From the NCBI RefSeq assembly GCF_000389965.1, contig NC_021191.1, forward strand, positions 4,837,501-4,901,500: a stretch of DNA of 64,000 nucleotides, written 5' to 3'. The notes under the pieces are model-generated. The model worked only from the letters and a program-made list of their open reading frames with translations, ran no database searches and was not told the origin of the DNA. How positions within the stretch are numbered: position 1 is the stretch's first letter; every line of letters begins with the position of its first letter. Position numbers and translations under genes: made by a program. The stretch comes from Actinoplanes sp. N902-109. GTDB lineage: Bacteria > Actinomycetota > Actinomycetes > Mycobacteriales > Micromonosporaceae. Shown one piece after another: positions 63,368-64,000 of this stretch.

Positions 63368-63412
63368 ACTTCAAGGATGAAGTTCATGTGCTACGTTGGC
63401 TTCAACCTTGAA
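63368..63412. promoter_or_regulatory. two MarR operators between marR and azoR
   Basis: ACTTCA-AGGA-TGAAGT (63368-63383) and TTCAA-CC-TTGAA (63401-63412) are perfect palindromes sharing the CTTCAA/TTGAA arm. Both lie within 60 bp of the azoreductase start. Confidence 0.8.
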
Positions 63413-63425
63413 CTTAGGAGTTGAG

Positions 63426-64000
63426 ATGACCCTGTTCCGCCTCGATGCCAGCATCCGCACGGAGGGCTCGGCCAGCCGCGAGATCGCCGACATCGTCGAG
63501 CAGGAGTGGCTCGCGGCCCACCCCGGCGACACCATCGAGCGCCGGCACATCGGCGTCGAGGTGCTGCCCGCCGACGCCTGGGGCAGCGCCGTGACGGCCG
63601 GGTTCACCCCCGAGGCCGAGCGCACCCCGGCGCAGCGGGAGGCTGTCGCGCTGGCCGCCACCCTGGTCGACGAGCTGCTGGCGGCCGACGCCATCCTGTT
63701 CGCCGTGCCGCTGTACAACTACGGCGTCTCGCAGCACTTCAAGACCTACATCGACCTGGTCGCCACCGACCCGCGGGCGTTCGGCCAGCAGTTCCTGGCG
63801 GGCAAGAAGGCCGTGCTGGCCACGGTGCGCGGTGGCGCCTACGGTGCCGGCACCCCGCGCGAGGGCTGGGACCACTCGACGCCGTTCCTGCGCCGCATCA
63901 TCGCCGACTCGTGGGGCGCCGACCTGACCATCGTCGAACGCGAGTTCACCCTGGTCGGGGTGAACCCGGCGCTGGACGACTTCAAGGACATGGCCGCGCA
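63426..64000 (+). CDS. FMN-dependent NADH-azoreductase (partial)
   Basis: The first 191 residues of a flavodoxin-like quinone/azo reductase; the gene runs past the window. Features are LFRLDASIRTEGSASREIAD (FMN phosphate loop), ADAILFAVPLYNYGVSQHFK and LATVRGGAYGAG. Such enzymes reduce quinones or azo dyes by two electrons using NADH and often respond to electrophiles through MarR regulators. Confidence 0.93.
   Translation, partial: MTLFRLDASIRTEGSASREIADIVEQEWLAAHPGDTIERRHIGVEVLPADAWGSAVTAGFTPEAERTPAQREAVALAATLVDELLAADAILFAVPLYNYGVSQHFKTYIDLVATDPRAFGQQFLAGKKAVLATVRGGAYGAGTPREGWDHSTPFLRRIIADSWGADLTIVEREFTLVGVNPALDDFKDMAA

Noticed and set aside
1..64000. tRNA, rRNA or recognised riboswitch
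   Set aside because: None of the characteristic conserved blocks was seen on either strand while reading; a covariance-model scan was not possible.

Overview
The window is high-GC DNA with strong third-position GC bias, frequent GTG and TTG starts and ATGA/GTGA stop-start overlaps. It encodes typical actinobacterial families (DUF4873, DUF5709, DUF397 with an XRE partner, DUF574 methyltransferase, VirS-like AraC, NnaR-like regulator, GPP34). A methyl-accepting chemotaxis protein in an actinomycete points to a motile member, so a Micromonosporaceae/Actinoplanes-like chromosome is my best guess. That assignment is an inference from gene content, not an alignment.

Layout. 0-4 kb: a DUF4873 gene and a virS/mymA-like divergent locus (AraC regulator against a flavin monooxygenase and an SDR), followed by a decayed alpha/beta hydrolase. 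4-6.5 kb: an ECF sigma factor with a companion protein, and an AGE-family sugar epimerase. 6.6-8.4 kb: a single-domain globin convergent with a bacterial nitric oxide synthase; a near-consensus promoter with an AT-rich palindrome in its core drives the synthase. 8.5-12 kb: a YtrA-type GntR/ABC operon and a secreted beta-propeller-like protein. 12-20 kb, minus strand: a complete nitrate-assimilation operon, nnaR-like regulator, sirohydrochlorin chelatase, narB, nirB, nirD, narK.

20-33.7 kb: mainly stand-alone genes: a secreted GH44 glucanase, a STAS/HATPase fusion, a threonine-synthase-like enzyme, Hsp20 under a CIRCE element, a diguanylate cyclase, DUF5995, a dehydratase/acyl-CoA synthetase pair, a GH36 alpha-galactosidase, an S41 protease and a TPMT-type methyltransferase. 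33.8-35.7 kb: two decayed IS110-family transposases, the clearest mobile-element trace here. 35.8-40 kb: a LacI regulator with two palindromic operators, divergent from a Gfo/Idh/MocA - DUF993 - sugar isomerase operon, probably an uncharacterised oxidative sugar or polyol pathway. 40-45.3 kb: hemerythrin, DUF574 methyltransferase, TetR, a holin-family protein, a soluble chemoreceptor and an aldo-keto reductase. 45.4-49.5 kb: a complete carbohydrate-type ABC importer.

49.5-50.5 kb is a gene-poor stretch with tandem repeats. 50.5-58.5 kb: a secreted X-Pro peptidase family hydrolase, a membrane SGNH hydrolase, an unassigned gene behind duplicated 17-bp boxes, an APC permease with a long repetitive tail, and a GPP34 protein. 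58.6-64 kb: an XRE/DUF397 pair with a perfect 24-bp palindrome across the first stop codon, a fold-III PLP decarboxylase, DUF5709, an orphan SsuA-like lipoprotein, and a MarR regulator divergent from an azoreductase with two palindromic operators. No rRNA, tRNA or CRISPR was recognised.

Best candidates for new biology: the LacI-controlled MocA-DUF993-isomerase cassette, the NO synthase/globin pair with its promoter palindrome, and the orphan gene at 54.8 kb with its duplicated upstream boxes.
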